Assembly: GCA_964424355.1 (NCBI GenBank)
Contig: CAYRIO010000007.1
Coordinates: 62,001 to 126,000, forward strand
Source of the DNA: CAZEHS01 sp964424355
GTDB taxonomy: Bacteria > Bacillota > Clostridia > Peptostreptococcales > Acidaminobacteraceae
DNA length: 64,000 nucleotides
Reading direction: 5' to 3'
Shown: one piece after another, positions 51,982-59,791 of the stretch
Layout of the letters: each line of letters opens with the position of its first letter
How positions within the stretch are numbered: the first letter of the stretch is position 1
Notes under the pieces: generated by a model
Seen by the model: only the letters and a program-made list of their open reading frames with translations
What the model was told of the DNA's origin: nothing
Database searches by the model: none
Position numbers and translations under genes: made by a program

Positions 51982-52933
51982 TCTGTCCACCCTCCTTATC
52001 CACTATTTTTTTTATCAGTTCGGCCAAGGCGATATCTTCCGGAACGGTGCCGCCGCTGGCACCGATGGCGCCGCGAACCTTTCCGCTACTGTCCAAAGGA
52101 ATGCCGCCGCCGAAGGTGACAATCCGCCCTTGGGAAGCATTCCCGATGCCGAAAAGGGCTTCTCCCGGCTGGGCCAGCCGGCCCAGGGCCTCTGTTGACA
52201 GCCGAACCACAGCGGCAGTATAGGCCTTATCCATGGCCATCTCCGTGCTGATGGGCAGGGTGTCCGGATGCCTGAAGAAAAACTCCAAACCGCCTTTTTC
52301 ATCCACCAGGGCCACCGCAAATCCCTTGCCTTTCTCCCGGCTGTAGGCCAGAACGGCGTCCTGAATTTCCTGAACCCCGATGCCTGTGGGATTCTCAGCG
52401 GATTTTACCAGCCCGTTGAGCTTTCCGGTAATCTGATCCCAGTTGGACTGAAAACGGGCCAGAACATACAGCAGGTCGGACACTCGGTTCACCAGCACCA
52501 TCAGGTGGGGACTCACCGGTTCCTCGGCCGCCAAAGCTACGATTTCCCGCTCCGCACGACGGGTGACGGTCCGGGCCATGTGGAGGCGGCTGCTGCTCTC
52601 GCTCTCACCGGACTTTACGAAGCTGAACCCTCCCAGGAATCGGGTGTACTCATCAATGGCCATCTCCAGCTCGGATATATGGGCCGCAGTGATTCGGACC
52701 TTTGAATGGGCTGCGGCTGTTGCCAGTTCTGAGCCGGCATCGAAGAGCAGGCTCTGGATCCGGGTCAGCAGTTTTTTCACGGCGGTGTCCTGAACCGGCA
52801 CTGAGGCCCAGCCCAGGGTCATTTCAAGTTCATCCACGGCGCCGTAGGCCCGAACCCGCAGGGAGGATTTTGAGACCCGGGTGTTTCCCAGGAGAGAGGT
52901 GATACCCATATCTCCGGTTTTTGTGTAGATCAT
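51971..52933 (-). CDS. pduO: ATP:cob(I)alamin adenosyltransferase PduO with heme-binding domain
   Basis: Makes adenosylcobalamin for the diol dehydratase. The N-terminal PduO-type adenosyltransferase (about 1-185) has YTKTGDMGITSLL, RAYGAVDELEMTLG and the RTVTRRAERE motif. The C-terminal domain (about 188-315) is the PduOC/GlcG (DUF336) heme-binding fold, including FGGGIPL. Length of 320 residues matches two-domain PduO. It is placed 3 bp after pduN and upstream of pduP. Confidence 0.95.
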   Translation of the reverse strand: MIYTKTGDMGITSLLGNTRVSKSSLRVRAYGAVDELEMTLGWASVPVQDTAVKKLLTRIQSLLFDAGSELATAAAHSKVRITAAHISELEMAIDEYTRFLGGFSFVKSGESESSSRLHMARTVTRRAEREIVALAAEEPVSPHLMVLVNRVSDLLYVLARFQSNWDQITGKLNGLVKSAENPTGIGVQEIQDAVLAYSREKGKGFAVALVDEKGGLEFFFRHPDTLPISTEMAMDKAYTAAVVRLSTEALGRLAQPGEALFGIGNASQGRIVTFGGGIPLDSSGKVRGAIGASGGTVPEDIALAELIKKIVDKEGGQNAG

Positions 52934-52936
52934 GGC

Positions 52937-53194
52937 CTATTCCCCCTCGATCTCCACCGTATCGACGATGGCAACAACCGCTGCATCGGTTACGATTTCT
53001 GCATTTCCAGCCCGCCGGGCGGAGCTGCCCTTCACCACCAGCACCCGGTCGCCGATGCCGGCCCCGATGCAGTCGATGGCTACTTCAGGATGGCCCCATT
53101 CCCCATCAGGCTTGATGATCAGCAGCTTGGAACCCACCAGGGATTCCTGCTTCTGTGTGGCAACAACGGTTCCTATGACTTTTCCAAGTATCAT
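52937..53194 (-). CDS. pduN: BMC vertex protein PduN (EutN/CcmL family)
   Basis: Pentameric protein that caps the vertices of the shell. 85 residues with the family start MILGKVIGTVVAT and the central DCIGAGIGDRVLVVKGSSAR, where IGAGxGDxVL is diagnostic. ATG follows AGGTGAGGAC. Only one vertex protein is encoded in this locus, enough for shell closure. Confidence 0.96.
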   Translation of the reverse strand: MILGKVIGTVVATQKQESLVGSKLLIIKPDGEWGHPEVAIDCIGAGIGDRVLVVKGSSARRAGNAEIVTDAAVVAIVDTVEIEGE

Positions 53195-53198
53195 GTCC

Positions 53199-53885
53199 TC
53201 ACCTGTCCCCTATGAGTCGAATCCCGCGCCGGGACAGTTCATCCCGGGCTGCGGCGGTGACCACGGTCCCTTTCTGGATTTTCAGCGTCTGCACCTCCGG
53301 ACCCAGCAATCGGACACCGGACCCATGGAGGACACTTTCAGTCCAGACCGAGTACCCCTGGCTGGTGCCAGCCCCCAGAACCCAGCTTCCGCTGGCTTCT
53401 TCCGGCACCCAGCACATGCCCCAGGCTGTCAGTATGCCGCTCAGCTCTTGGGTCTGATGATTCAGGTCTGCCGATCCCCCTGTCCTGTTCCTGATTTGGG
53501 GCGGCAGCCAGGACTGATCAGGGGAACCGACGGGAATTCCGGACATCAGGGCTTCAAGAATCATGGCTTCCTCCCGGTTCCCGGGGCTGAGGGTCCTGAG
53601 TCTTGAGAGCACGTTCAGGGGCATGGCAGGGACCCATATTTTCTGATACCCTGACCAATCCAAGGCTTCTGTCTTTTCAATGATTCTCCCTGAAGCAGGC
53701 TGAAACGCCGGACAGCCGGGGGCCAAAACCATATCTGTTTGCCAGCCGAAGGCTGCAAGGCACTGCGTGAGCCGAACCAGGGGCTCCTGGCCCCAGGGAA
53801 GCTCCGGCACGATGATCAGCAGGGAGCCGGCACACAGCCGCTTATACAGCGCGACGATGATTCGTTTCAGAAGTTCCTGATCCAA
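53199..53885 (-). CDS. pduM: PduM-like microcompartment protein
   Basis: Structural BMC protein of unclear role; Salmonella PduM is needed for normal compartments. The match rests on the N-terminal helix (DQELLKRIIVALYKRL), the C-terminal VTAAARDELSRRGIRLI and position between pduL and pduN. At about 228 residues it is longer than the roughly 163 of Salmonella PduM, with extra sequence in the middle. All candidate starts are non-ATG. TTG 53885 follows GGGGGTG and gives the usual helix; TTG 53915 is the longest option. It overlaps eutJ by 44 bp. Identity is moderately sure. Confidence 0.6.
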   Translation of the reverse strand: MDQELLKRIIVALYKRLCAGSLLIIVPELPWGQEPLVRLTQCLAAFGWQTDMVLAPGCPAFQPASGRIIEKTEALDWSGYQKIWVPAMPLNVLSRLRTLSPGNREEAMILEALMSGIPVGSPDQSWLPPQIRNRTGGSADLNHQTQELSGILTAWGMCWVPEEASGSWVLGAGTSQGYSVWTESVLHGSGVRLLGPEVQTLKIQKGTVVTAAARDELSRRGIRLIGDR

Positions 53886-54741
53886 CCCCTTCACCCCCGA
53901 TCGCACAATCCGCAATACCCAGGGGCGTTACCAGAAGTGCTACCGGCGCCTGGATGACAGGCACCCCCAGATAGGCTTGGAAAACCTCTTCAAAGTGGGC
54001 CACCAGGGAAGCGCCGCCCACCACATAGACGGCGGGGACATCATAGCCGGCGATGGCCCGCTTAACAATCTCCGCCATCCGCTCAATGACAGGGCGTACC
54101 ATTTGGTACACCCGCTGGGCGTTCTCGGGGTCCTTCTTGTAGGTCTCTGCTTCCGGAATGGAGCACCGGTTGTTCCCGGCGATGACCAGGGACATATGAG
54201 TGCCGCCGGTGGGCTCGTCCACCACATGGATGGGCTTGCCTCCCCGGAGGATGGTGATGCCGGTGGTGCCGCCCCCCACATCCACCACAGCTCCCTCAGT
54301 GATGCCCAGGGAGGTGGCTGCAGCTGTGGGCTCGTCCATAACGGAGCGGACCGTGAAGCCGGCGCTTTCCACCACGTTGCAGATGACCTTCGTGTTGCCG
54401 GTCATGATTCCCGGCGGAATGGCCGTGCCGGCGATCTTCAGCTGTCGGCCCAGCCGGGCTTCCAGCTCTGCCTTCAGGCGGTTCACGATATCCACCGCCC
54501 GGATATAATCCACAACGATGCCGTCCCGGACCACATCCGCCGATGCCATGGCCCCGGTGACGATGGTGCCGGAACCGTCCACCACTGTCAGGACGATGTT
54601 GGCGGTGCCAAGGTCCACCCCGGTGATCAGCTCCGCCTTGGGATCCACCAGAGCGACCCCTCCGCTTTCGATGAGGCGCTCCAGGGTTTCCAGCCGGGAG
54701 ATGTGTCTTTGATCGATATTTCCGGCTTTTTTTGTACTCAT
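53842..54741 (-). CDS. eutJ: EutJ-like Hsp70/actin-fold protein
   Basis: Ethanolamine-type EutJ, a DnaK/actin-fold ATPase of unproven function, perhaps a chaperone. Phosphate motifs are TGVDLGTANIVLTVVD near residue 40 and VVDVGGGTTGITIL near 155, and the adenosine motif VYVVGGASL is near 240. Length is 299 residues from ATG 54741, preceded by GGAG; the frame begins at 54762. EutJ is absent from Salmonella pdu but occurs in BMC loci of Bacillota. A palindromic repeat separates it from pduL. Confidence 0.9.
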   Translation of the reverse strand: MSTKKAGNIDQRHISRLETLERLIESGGVALVDPKAELITGVDLGTANIVLTVVDGSGTIVTGAMASADVVRDGIVVDYIRAVDIVNRLKAELEARLGRQLKIAGTAIPPGIMTGNTKVICNVVESAGFTVRSVMDEPTAAATSLGITEGAVVDVGGGTTGITILRGGKPIHVVDEPTGGTHMSLVIAGNNRCSIPEAETYKKDPENAQRVYQMVRPVIERMAEIVKRAIAGYDVPAVYVVGGASLVAHFEEVFQAYLGVPVIQAPVALLVTPLGIADCAIGGEGVGSGTSETNHRRAV

Positions 54742-54807
54742 ATTGCACGCTCCGTTTTGCATTGTTCATTTCTGAGTAGCTTATCCCGACTGAATCGACG
54801 TAAGTCT

Positions 54808-54922
54808 GTCATTGCGAGAAGCGAAGCGACGCGGCAATCTCTCCCTTAGGCCTTTGCTTCTCACTGATATTGATAGAAAACAAAAGACAAGGGAGAGATT
54901 GCCGCACTGCGTTCGCAATGAC
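54808..54922. repeat. Palindromic repeat element inside the pdu operon
   Basis: Inverted arms share GTCATTGCGA on the outside and 17 bp GCGGCAATCTCTCCCTT on the inside (54808-54847 and 54889-54922), around a loop of about 41 bp. A half copy is at 39184-39219. Wording of this kind (ATTGCGA...GCAATCTC) is a common intergenic bacterial repeat. The long stem may affect mRNA between pduL and eutJ. Confidence 0.8.
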
Positions 54923-54940
54923 AAGCTTCGAAATGCGACT

Positions 54941-55591
54941 TCATGTAACCAAAATATCTTCAACACCGATACTATCCCGGGTCACCATCAACGCGTTCAC
55001 CTCATCCGTATCCAGGTGCAGCTCCGGGAGGAACTGATCGGAGACCCGGACGACGATGCCGCCGAGAATCGCTTCCCGGGGACCGTCGAATTTCACGGAG
55101 ACCCGCTGCTTATCCTGCACCCCCAGGCACTGGGCCAGGTCCGGGGTCATATGCATGTGCCGCATGGCCACGATGACCCCTTCCTTCAGGACTACACTGC
55201 CGCAGGGACCTACCAGGGTGATGCCGGGGGTTCCGGCTACGCTGCCGGATTCCCGGAGGACCGCCGGAATGCCGACGCTCCGACAATCCGTGGCCGACAA
55301 TTCCAGCTGGGTGCTGGTCCGGCAGGGTCCCAGGATTCGGACCCCGCACAGGGAGCCCTTAGGCCCCGCGGCCAGAACAGTACGGCTTGAAGCGTACTGC
55401 CCCGGCTGTCTCAGAGGCTTCCAGACATCCAGCTCTGCGCTGTCCCCAAACAGGGTCTTCAAATCCGCTTCGCTCACATGGAGATGGCGGTTGGAAACCC
55501 CCAGAGGAATCCGTTCTTCCTTAGCAGGTGCCTGCAACCGATCCAATACGGCGGAGGCGATCCGACTGATCATTTGATCCATGGCAGTCAT
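54941..55591 (-). CDS. pduL: Phosphate propanoyltransferase PduL
   Basis: BMC phosphotransacylase converting acyl-CoA to acyl phosphate and recycling CoA within the shell. The duplicated fold carries zinc-ligand motifs SNRHLHVSEADL near residue 36 and MRHMHMTPDLAQ near 148. The first 20 residues (MTAMDQMISRIASAVLDRLQ) form an amphipathic helix like known encapsulation peptides. ATG 55591 is used, since the GTG at 55600 sits in AGGTGG. Length is 216 residues. It follows pduJ directly. Confidence 0.95.
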   Translation of the reverse strand: MTAMDQMISRIASAVLDRLQAPAKEERIPLGVSNRHLHVSEADLKTLFGDSAELDVWKPLRQPGQYASSRTVLAAGPKGSLCGVRILGPCRTSTQLELSATDCRSVGIPAVLRESGSVAGTPGITLVGPCGSVVLKEGVIVAMRHMHMTPDLAQCLGVQDKQRVSVKFDGPREAILGGIVVRVSDQFLPELHLDTDEVNALMVTRDSIGVEDILVT

Positions 55592-55600
55592 GCTGTCCAC

Positions 55601-55879
55601 CTACTTGGACAACTTGGGCAGCAAATTCTCTACATCTGCGTGGGGGCGTGGGATCACATGGGTGGAGGCTACCTTGCCTACCCGTTCCGCTGCGGCGGTA
55701 CCGGCATCCACAGCGGCCTTCACGGCGCCGACATCCCCCCGTACCATAACAGTTGTCAGACCTGAACCGATCTTCTCATAGCCGATCAGCTCTACATTGG
55801 CAGCCTTGGTCATGGCATCGGCGGCTTCGATGGCGCCGACCAGACCGATGGTCTCGATCATTCCTAATGCGTTACTCAT
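55601..55879 (-). CDS. pduJ: BMC-H shell protein, PduJ/PduA type
   Basis: Single-BMC-domain hexamer-forming facet protein of 92 residues. Canonical text: LGMIETIGLVGAIEAADAM and the pore loop KIGSGLTTVMVRGDVGAV with the GSG tip. It is very similar to the first shell gene at 62277-62558 but differs at the C-terminus. Called pduJ from its position after pduH/K. PduA and PduJ cannot be told apart on sequence alone. Confidence 0.93.
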   Translation of the reverse strand: MSNALGMIETIGLVGAIEAADAMTKAANVELIGYEKIGSGLTTVMVRGDVGAVKAAVDAGTAAAERVGKVASTHVIPRPHADVENLLPKLSK

Positions 55880-55891
55880 AAAGTCACCTCG

Positions 55892-56449
55892 TTATCGTTT
55901 GTAAGTGATGCACTTTGTCCGGGGCTCACCCTTCAGGCGGCCGCAGGCAGGGTTATGACAGATATTGCAGGTGGTGTCTGATGATTCTTCTGACCCATCG
56001 GCGCTGATGGGTACCACGTCCTGGAGCACGTCATTGGGCTCCGGGGCGGCTTCCTCAAGGGTTTCTCCTTCAGAGTCATCTGCAGGTACCGAATCCGTTT
56101 CGGGGTCTCCATCCTGTGTTTCGGATGCTTCAATCGGCGCCTCAGCTACCGGTTCCATAATCCGTCCTACTGTTTCCAAGCTGTTCACCATGGATCCCAA
56201 AGCCTCCGAGGGCCGAGGGATCACCTTGCTGCTGTATACGCCCCGAACCTTCATGGCTGCAGCGGTGGCGGCAGTCACAGCGGCGTTGACGGCGCCCACA
56301 TCACCGGAAATCTTCACGGTGACGTAACCGCCCCCTTTGGTGAGTTCATAACCGATCAAATTCACATTGGCTGCTTTCAGACAGGTATCCGCCGCCTCTA
56401 TGGCAGCGGCCAGCCCCACGGCTTCAATCAAGCCCAGTGCTTCTTTCAT
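55892..56449 (-). CDS. pduK: BMC shell protein PduK with cysteine-rich tail
   Basis: A BMC domain (about 1-90) with a degenerate pore loop (TKGGGYVTVKISGDVGAV) is followed by an acidic, low-complexity linker (about 100-155) and a C-terminal CNICHNPACGRLKG...C motif. Salmonella PduK has a similar cysteine tail, proposed to bind an Fe-S cluster or metal. Length is 185 residues. It overlaps pduH by 26 bp and comes before pduJ, the reverse of the Salmonella order. Confidence 0.9.
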   Translation of the reverse strand: MKEALGLIEAVGLAAAIEAADTCLKAANVNLIGYELTKGGGYVTVKISGDVGAVNAAVTAATAAAMKVRGVYSSKVIPRPSEALGSMVNSLETVGRIMEPVAEAPIEASETQDGDPETDSVPADDSEGETLEEAAPEPNDVLQDVVPISADGSEESSDTTCNICHNPACGRLKGEPRTKCITYKR

Positions 56450-56792
56450 GGGGGTCTCCTTTCAGGGTCATGGGTATTCCTTTTACCAGCCGGGCGGAGT
56501 TGGTACCGATATTCCTCAGATCGGAATGATGGCGGCCCAGCCTCAGCACGGGATGATCCTGGTCGATTTTGGCATGATGCAGGCTGCATCCCCCCTCTGC
56601 CGACAGGCCGATCCCCACATCCAGTCGGGAATCCAGAGCGGCCCGGTGACCCAGACTGTTGGCGTTAGTTTCCGGAAAAGCAGACACCCGGTAAGGAATG
56701 CCTTCCTCTTCAATGCCCAGGAGAATATCCCGAATCACCGCCTCTGAGAGGCCTTCCTGAACATACACCAGTATGGCTACCTGTTCATCCAT
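56424..56792 (-). CDS. pduH: Diol dehydratase reactivase small subunit PduH
   Basis: Works with PduG to exchange damaged cobalamin in inactivated diol dehydratase. 122 residues, starting MDEQVAILVYVQEGL; GIEEEGIPYRV and LDVGIGLSAEGGCSLHHAKI are typical of the beta-subunit-like fold. The frame begins at 56906 inside pduG, but ATG 56792 with GGAGGTG upstream is chosen. It overlaps pduG by 8 bp. Confidence 0.94.
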   Translation of the reverse strand: MDEQVAILVYVQEGLSEAVIRDILLGIEEEGIPYRVSAFPETNANSLGHRAALDSRLDVGIGLSAEGGCSLHHAKIDQDHPVLRLGRHHSDLRNIGTNSARLVKGIPMTLKGDPHERSTGLD

Positions 56793-58614
56793 GATGGGGT
56801 TCACCTCCGTAAGCCAGCACCAAGCCGGTTGCCACCGCGTTCCGGGGCCCCTCTGTGCCGCGAACGTTGCCGCGTCCGGAGGTGACACCGTACTTCGACA
56901 GCGCATCCGTCACCATCTGAGGGATCTCAAAATCCAGGGAGGAGCCTCCTACCAGGACCACATGGTCCAGTTCCCGGATATTTCCCGTGAGGCAGACCTT
57001 TTCAAGGGCCCGGAGGGCATTGACGACGAAAACCTTCTCCTTGGCTTCCCGCCGGATCCGGCGTACCTTCTCCACCGGGGCGTCCATGGGCAGGGGAATC
57101 ATCATCCCCTCTTTGAGGATCACCGTTCGGGCAAAGGTCCGCGGGTCCGCCGGGGTTTCAAAGAATTCTACGGTGCCGTCCTCGTGGCGGATGTGGAACA
57201 GGCTCTCCACCCGAGCCAGGGGGTATTTCTTGATATCTTCAGCCAGGGACAGCTCTCCCAGGCCCAGTTCCGTATCGATCAGCAGGGTCACCATGTTGCC
57301 GGCCCCTGCCAGGTGGACTGCCCGGATAGTCCCCTGGGCATCCATGAAGGAGGCGTCAGTGGATCCGGCCCCCATATCGATGATGGCCAGGGGCCGATTG
57401 GTTCCCGGGGTCGTCAGGGCACCGCGGACGGCCATCTCCGCTTCCACGCCCCCCACCTTCACCTCGATCTCCAGGGTTTCCTGAATCTTTGAAGCCAGCC
57501 GGTCCATCTGCAGCTTGTCCGCCTTTACCATGGCAGCAACCCCCACGGCGTTTTCCATGGCGAATTCCCCTGCAAGACCCCCGGTGACCTTCTGAGGAAC
57601 GAAGGTATCCACGGCCAGAAAATCCTGAATCTTAATCCGGTTCATGGGCTGGTCTGTCAATTTCGCCATCACATGGCGTACCCGTTCCAGCATGCCGCCG
57701 GCGTTGGTTCCAGCTTCACCGGTGATGTCCTCCACCGGGTCGCAGATCTTCAGGATTTTCATGATGGCAACGGACCCTTCCTGGATATCCACGTCCTTGG
57801 AGCGCTTGGCCCCATGGATATGGATCCGTCCGGCGGGAATCCGCCTCTCCTTCACATCCCCCTCCGGGGTTTTGATGACCACCGCAGAGCGATTGCCGAT
57901 CAGGGCCCGGGCAATGGGCATGACTTTTTGTGTTTCCTCACTGGTCAGCTTGAAGTGGGTGGCAATGCCATAGGGATTGGAGAGGACCTCCACTACCCGG
58001 CCCGGTGCCGCCACTTCCACTGCTGTGGCCATTCCCAGGGGAACCCTGTCGATGTACTTCACCTCATCGATGATGGGGATCTTGTGATCCAGCCTGTTAT
58101 TGATCAGCACGGCATCATCCCGCTCCACAATGGCGGCGGTGATCCGAAGCCCCCGTTTGCAGGCGGCGTTGATGATCCGTGCAGCTGTTTCAAAATCCGT
58201 GGCCCCGGTCACCACAACGATGACCGGATCCGATATTTCCATGGCGTCCAGGCTGCCAATGCTGACCGATACCCCCTGGCCGACCCCGATGCCTCCCGGT
58301 GTTGCCGGGTTGTGGCCGATGATGGTGGATTCCGTAATGACGGTTTCCGTGATGGTTTCCATGGCCACATCACCGATGACCGGTGCCGCCTCGTTGATCC
58401 GGATACTGCTGAGGGCATTGAAATCGATGCCTGCTGCATCTGCGGCCTGCTTCAGGGAAGCAAAGACCCCCTTGATATTCTCCTCAGTCCCCTTGACCCC
58501 GGTTGTGGAACAAGTGGCGCTCGCCTGGAACACCACTTGTCCGTCACCGTTTAGTCTTGCGAGGGCTGTTTCAGTTGTCGCGTTACCGATATCCACACCG
58601 GCTATCCATCGCAT
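56785..58614 (-). CDS. pduG: Diol dehydratase reactivase large subunit PduG
   Basis: ATP-dependent, Hsp70-like reactivating factor. N-terminal phosphate motif RWIAGVDIGNATTETALARL and second motif IIDMGAGSTDASFMDAQG near residue 410, with a conserved VVLVGGSSLDFEIPQ-like adenosine motif near 570. Length of 609 residues equals the Salmonella protein within one or two. ATG 58614 is six bases from GAGGTG; the GTG at 58623 lies in the ribosome binding site. It follows pduE. Confidence 0.96.
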   Translation of the reverse strand: MRWIAGVDIGNATTETALARLNGDGQVVFQASATCSTTGVKGTEENIKGVFASLKQAADAAGIDFNALSSIRINEAAPVIGDVAMETITETVITESTIIGHNPATPGGIGVGQGVSVSIGSLDAMEISDPVIVVVTGATDFETAARIINAACKRGLRITAAIVERDDAVLINNRLDHKIPIIDEVKYIDRVPLGMATAVEVAAPGRVVEVLSNPYGIATHFKLTSEETQKVMPIARALIGNRSAVVIKTPEGDVKERRIPAGRIHIHGAKRSKDVDIQEGSVAIMKILKICDPVEDITGEAGTNAGGMLERVRHVMAKLTDQPMNRIKIQDFLAVDTFVPQKVTGGLAGEFAMENAVGVAAMVKADKLQMDRLASKIQETLEIEVKVGGVEAEMAVRGALTTPGTNRPLAIIDMGAGSTDASFMDAQGTIRAVHLAGAGNMVTLLIDTELGLGELSLAEDIKKYPLARVESLFHIRHEDGTVEFFETPADPRTFARTVILKEGMMIPLPMDAPVEKVRRIRREAKEKVFVVNALRALEKVCLTGNIRELDHVVLVGGSSLDFEIPQMVTDALSKYGVTSGRGNVRGTEGPRNAVATGLVLAYGGEPHHG

Positions 58615-58627
58615 CCGAATCACCTCG

Positions 58628-59125
58628 TTACTTCTTGACGCGGCCCCGCTTGTCGTACAGTTGGGCTGCTTCCCTTACGAATGCCGCATTGATTTTGGCA
58701 TTGTATTTGTTCTCCAGCTCATCGGCGATGGCCAGCATTTCCTGCTTCGTGGACCGGTAGGGCCGCAGGGCATTGTAGATTTCAAGAACCCGCTCATCGG
58801 GAACGGCAATCAGCTCTGAAGCCCGGCGAAGGTTCCGTGCAAAGGCGTCACGGCCGACGGATTCGGCAACCTGTGCCTGGTACTCCAGGGTCTGGGGTGC
58901 AATGGAGCAGTCCTCCGATTTGACAGCGCCGCTCATGACCCCTTCCAACGTGATCTCATTCAAGCCTTTCCCGGTATTGGAGCGGACCAGGTCGCTGCGC
59001 TTGGAGCCCAGGGGATAATCCGCGGCGGAAAGCTTGCCTCCGGCAGATTTCGGTGCAGCGGGAGCCTCATTCATATTCAGCATGATCTCGCGGATCATGG
59101 CTTCCAGTTTATTCTGATCCAACAT
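58628..59125 (-). CDS. pduE: Diol/glycerol dehydratase small subunit PduE
   Basis: Gamma subunit of the adenosylcobalamin-dependent dehydratase. 165 residues; conserved segments are YPLGSKRSDLVRSNTGKGLNEITLE and DERVLEIYNALRPYRSTKQEML. The N-terminus (MLDQNKLEAMIREIMLNM) is an amphipathic helix preceding an Ala/Pro/Gly linker, in line with encapsulation. ATG 59125 follows AGGAGG; the frame opens six bases earlier. Confidence 0.95.
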   Translation of the reverse strand: MLDQNKLEAMIREIMLNMNEAPAAPKSAGGKLSAADYPLGSKRSDLVRSNTGKGLNEITLEGVMSGAVKSEDCSIAPQTLEYQAQVAESVGRDAFARNLRRASELIAVPDERVLEIYNALRPYRSTKQEMLAIADELENKYNAKINAAFVREAAQLYDKRGRVKK

Positions 59126-59135
59126 AATCACCCTC

Positions 59136-59780
59136 CTACTTGACGATCTCGACTTTCAATTCTTTCGGTACGCCGTCGACTACTACGTGCTCTGTCTCCT
59201 TGATGTGCAGCAGGGCTGCAATGGCCTGATACTTTGGGCGGGCCATCTGGTCGCTCATGGTTGGAACCGGGCTGGGGGATTCCCCTTTGGCATATTTGGC
59301 GGCATTCTTGCCGATTTTCCGGAAAATTTCCGGGGTCAGCAGGGGTGCCTGGGGGAACAGCTCCAGGTTGCTCAGGAGCATCAGGTCCTTCTGGTGGATC
59401 ACCGTGGTCCCCTTGGACTGGATGCCGATACCGATGCCGGAGCCACTAAGGACAGCCGCATCATGGGCGATGAAGGAAACGTCGGAGGTGCGGGTCACCC
59501 GAACCACCCGGGCCTTCATCCCCTCTTCCTCAACTCCGGCCATCAACTCCCGGATCACCTCGGAATGAGGAACCCCGGTGATGGTTTTGGTCTGGTAGAT
59601 CCCAAAGGCAGGGGCCACGGCAATGACCACCTCATCGGAGGCAGTGCCCCGCTGGGCATCCTTGATTTCTGTGAGCTTCAGCTTGGCGCCTACAGGCAGG
59701 TCGGCCTTCGGGAGCTCGCTTTTGAACTGTTCCATGACCTCGAGGATAATATCTTTCAGAACCTTTTCATTGATGTCCAT
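59136..59780 (-). CDS. pduD: Diol/glycerol dehydratase medium subunit PduD
   Basis: Beta subunit that contributes to the cobalamin site. 214 residues with EVVIAVAPAFGIYQTKTITGVPHSEVIRE-type core (about 50-80) and GSGIGIGIQSKGTTVIHQKDL near 115. The N-terminal helix (MDINEKVLKDIILEVMEQFK) resembles the PduD encapsulation peptide. ATG has AGGGGGG upstream. It lies between pduC and pduE. Confidence 0.96.
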   Translation of the reverse strand: MDINEKVLKDIILEVMEQFKSELPKADLPVGAKLKLTEIKDAQRGTASDEVVIAVAPAFGIYQTKTITGVPHSEVIRELMAGVEEEGMKARVVRVTRTSDVSFIAHDAAVLSGSGIGIGIQSKGTTVIHQKDLMLLSNLELFPQAPLLTPEIFRKIGKNAAKYAKGESPSPVPTMSDQMARPKYQAIAALLHIKETEHVVVDGVPKELKVEIVK

Positions 59781-59791
59781 GTGGAACCCCC

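Noticed and set aside
56424..56906. Longer PduH or a frameshift between pduG and pduH
   Set aside because: The upstream part of the frame lies within intact pduG; ATG 56792 with a good ribosome binding site gives the standard PduH.
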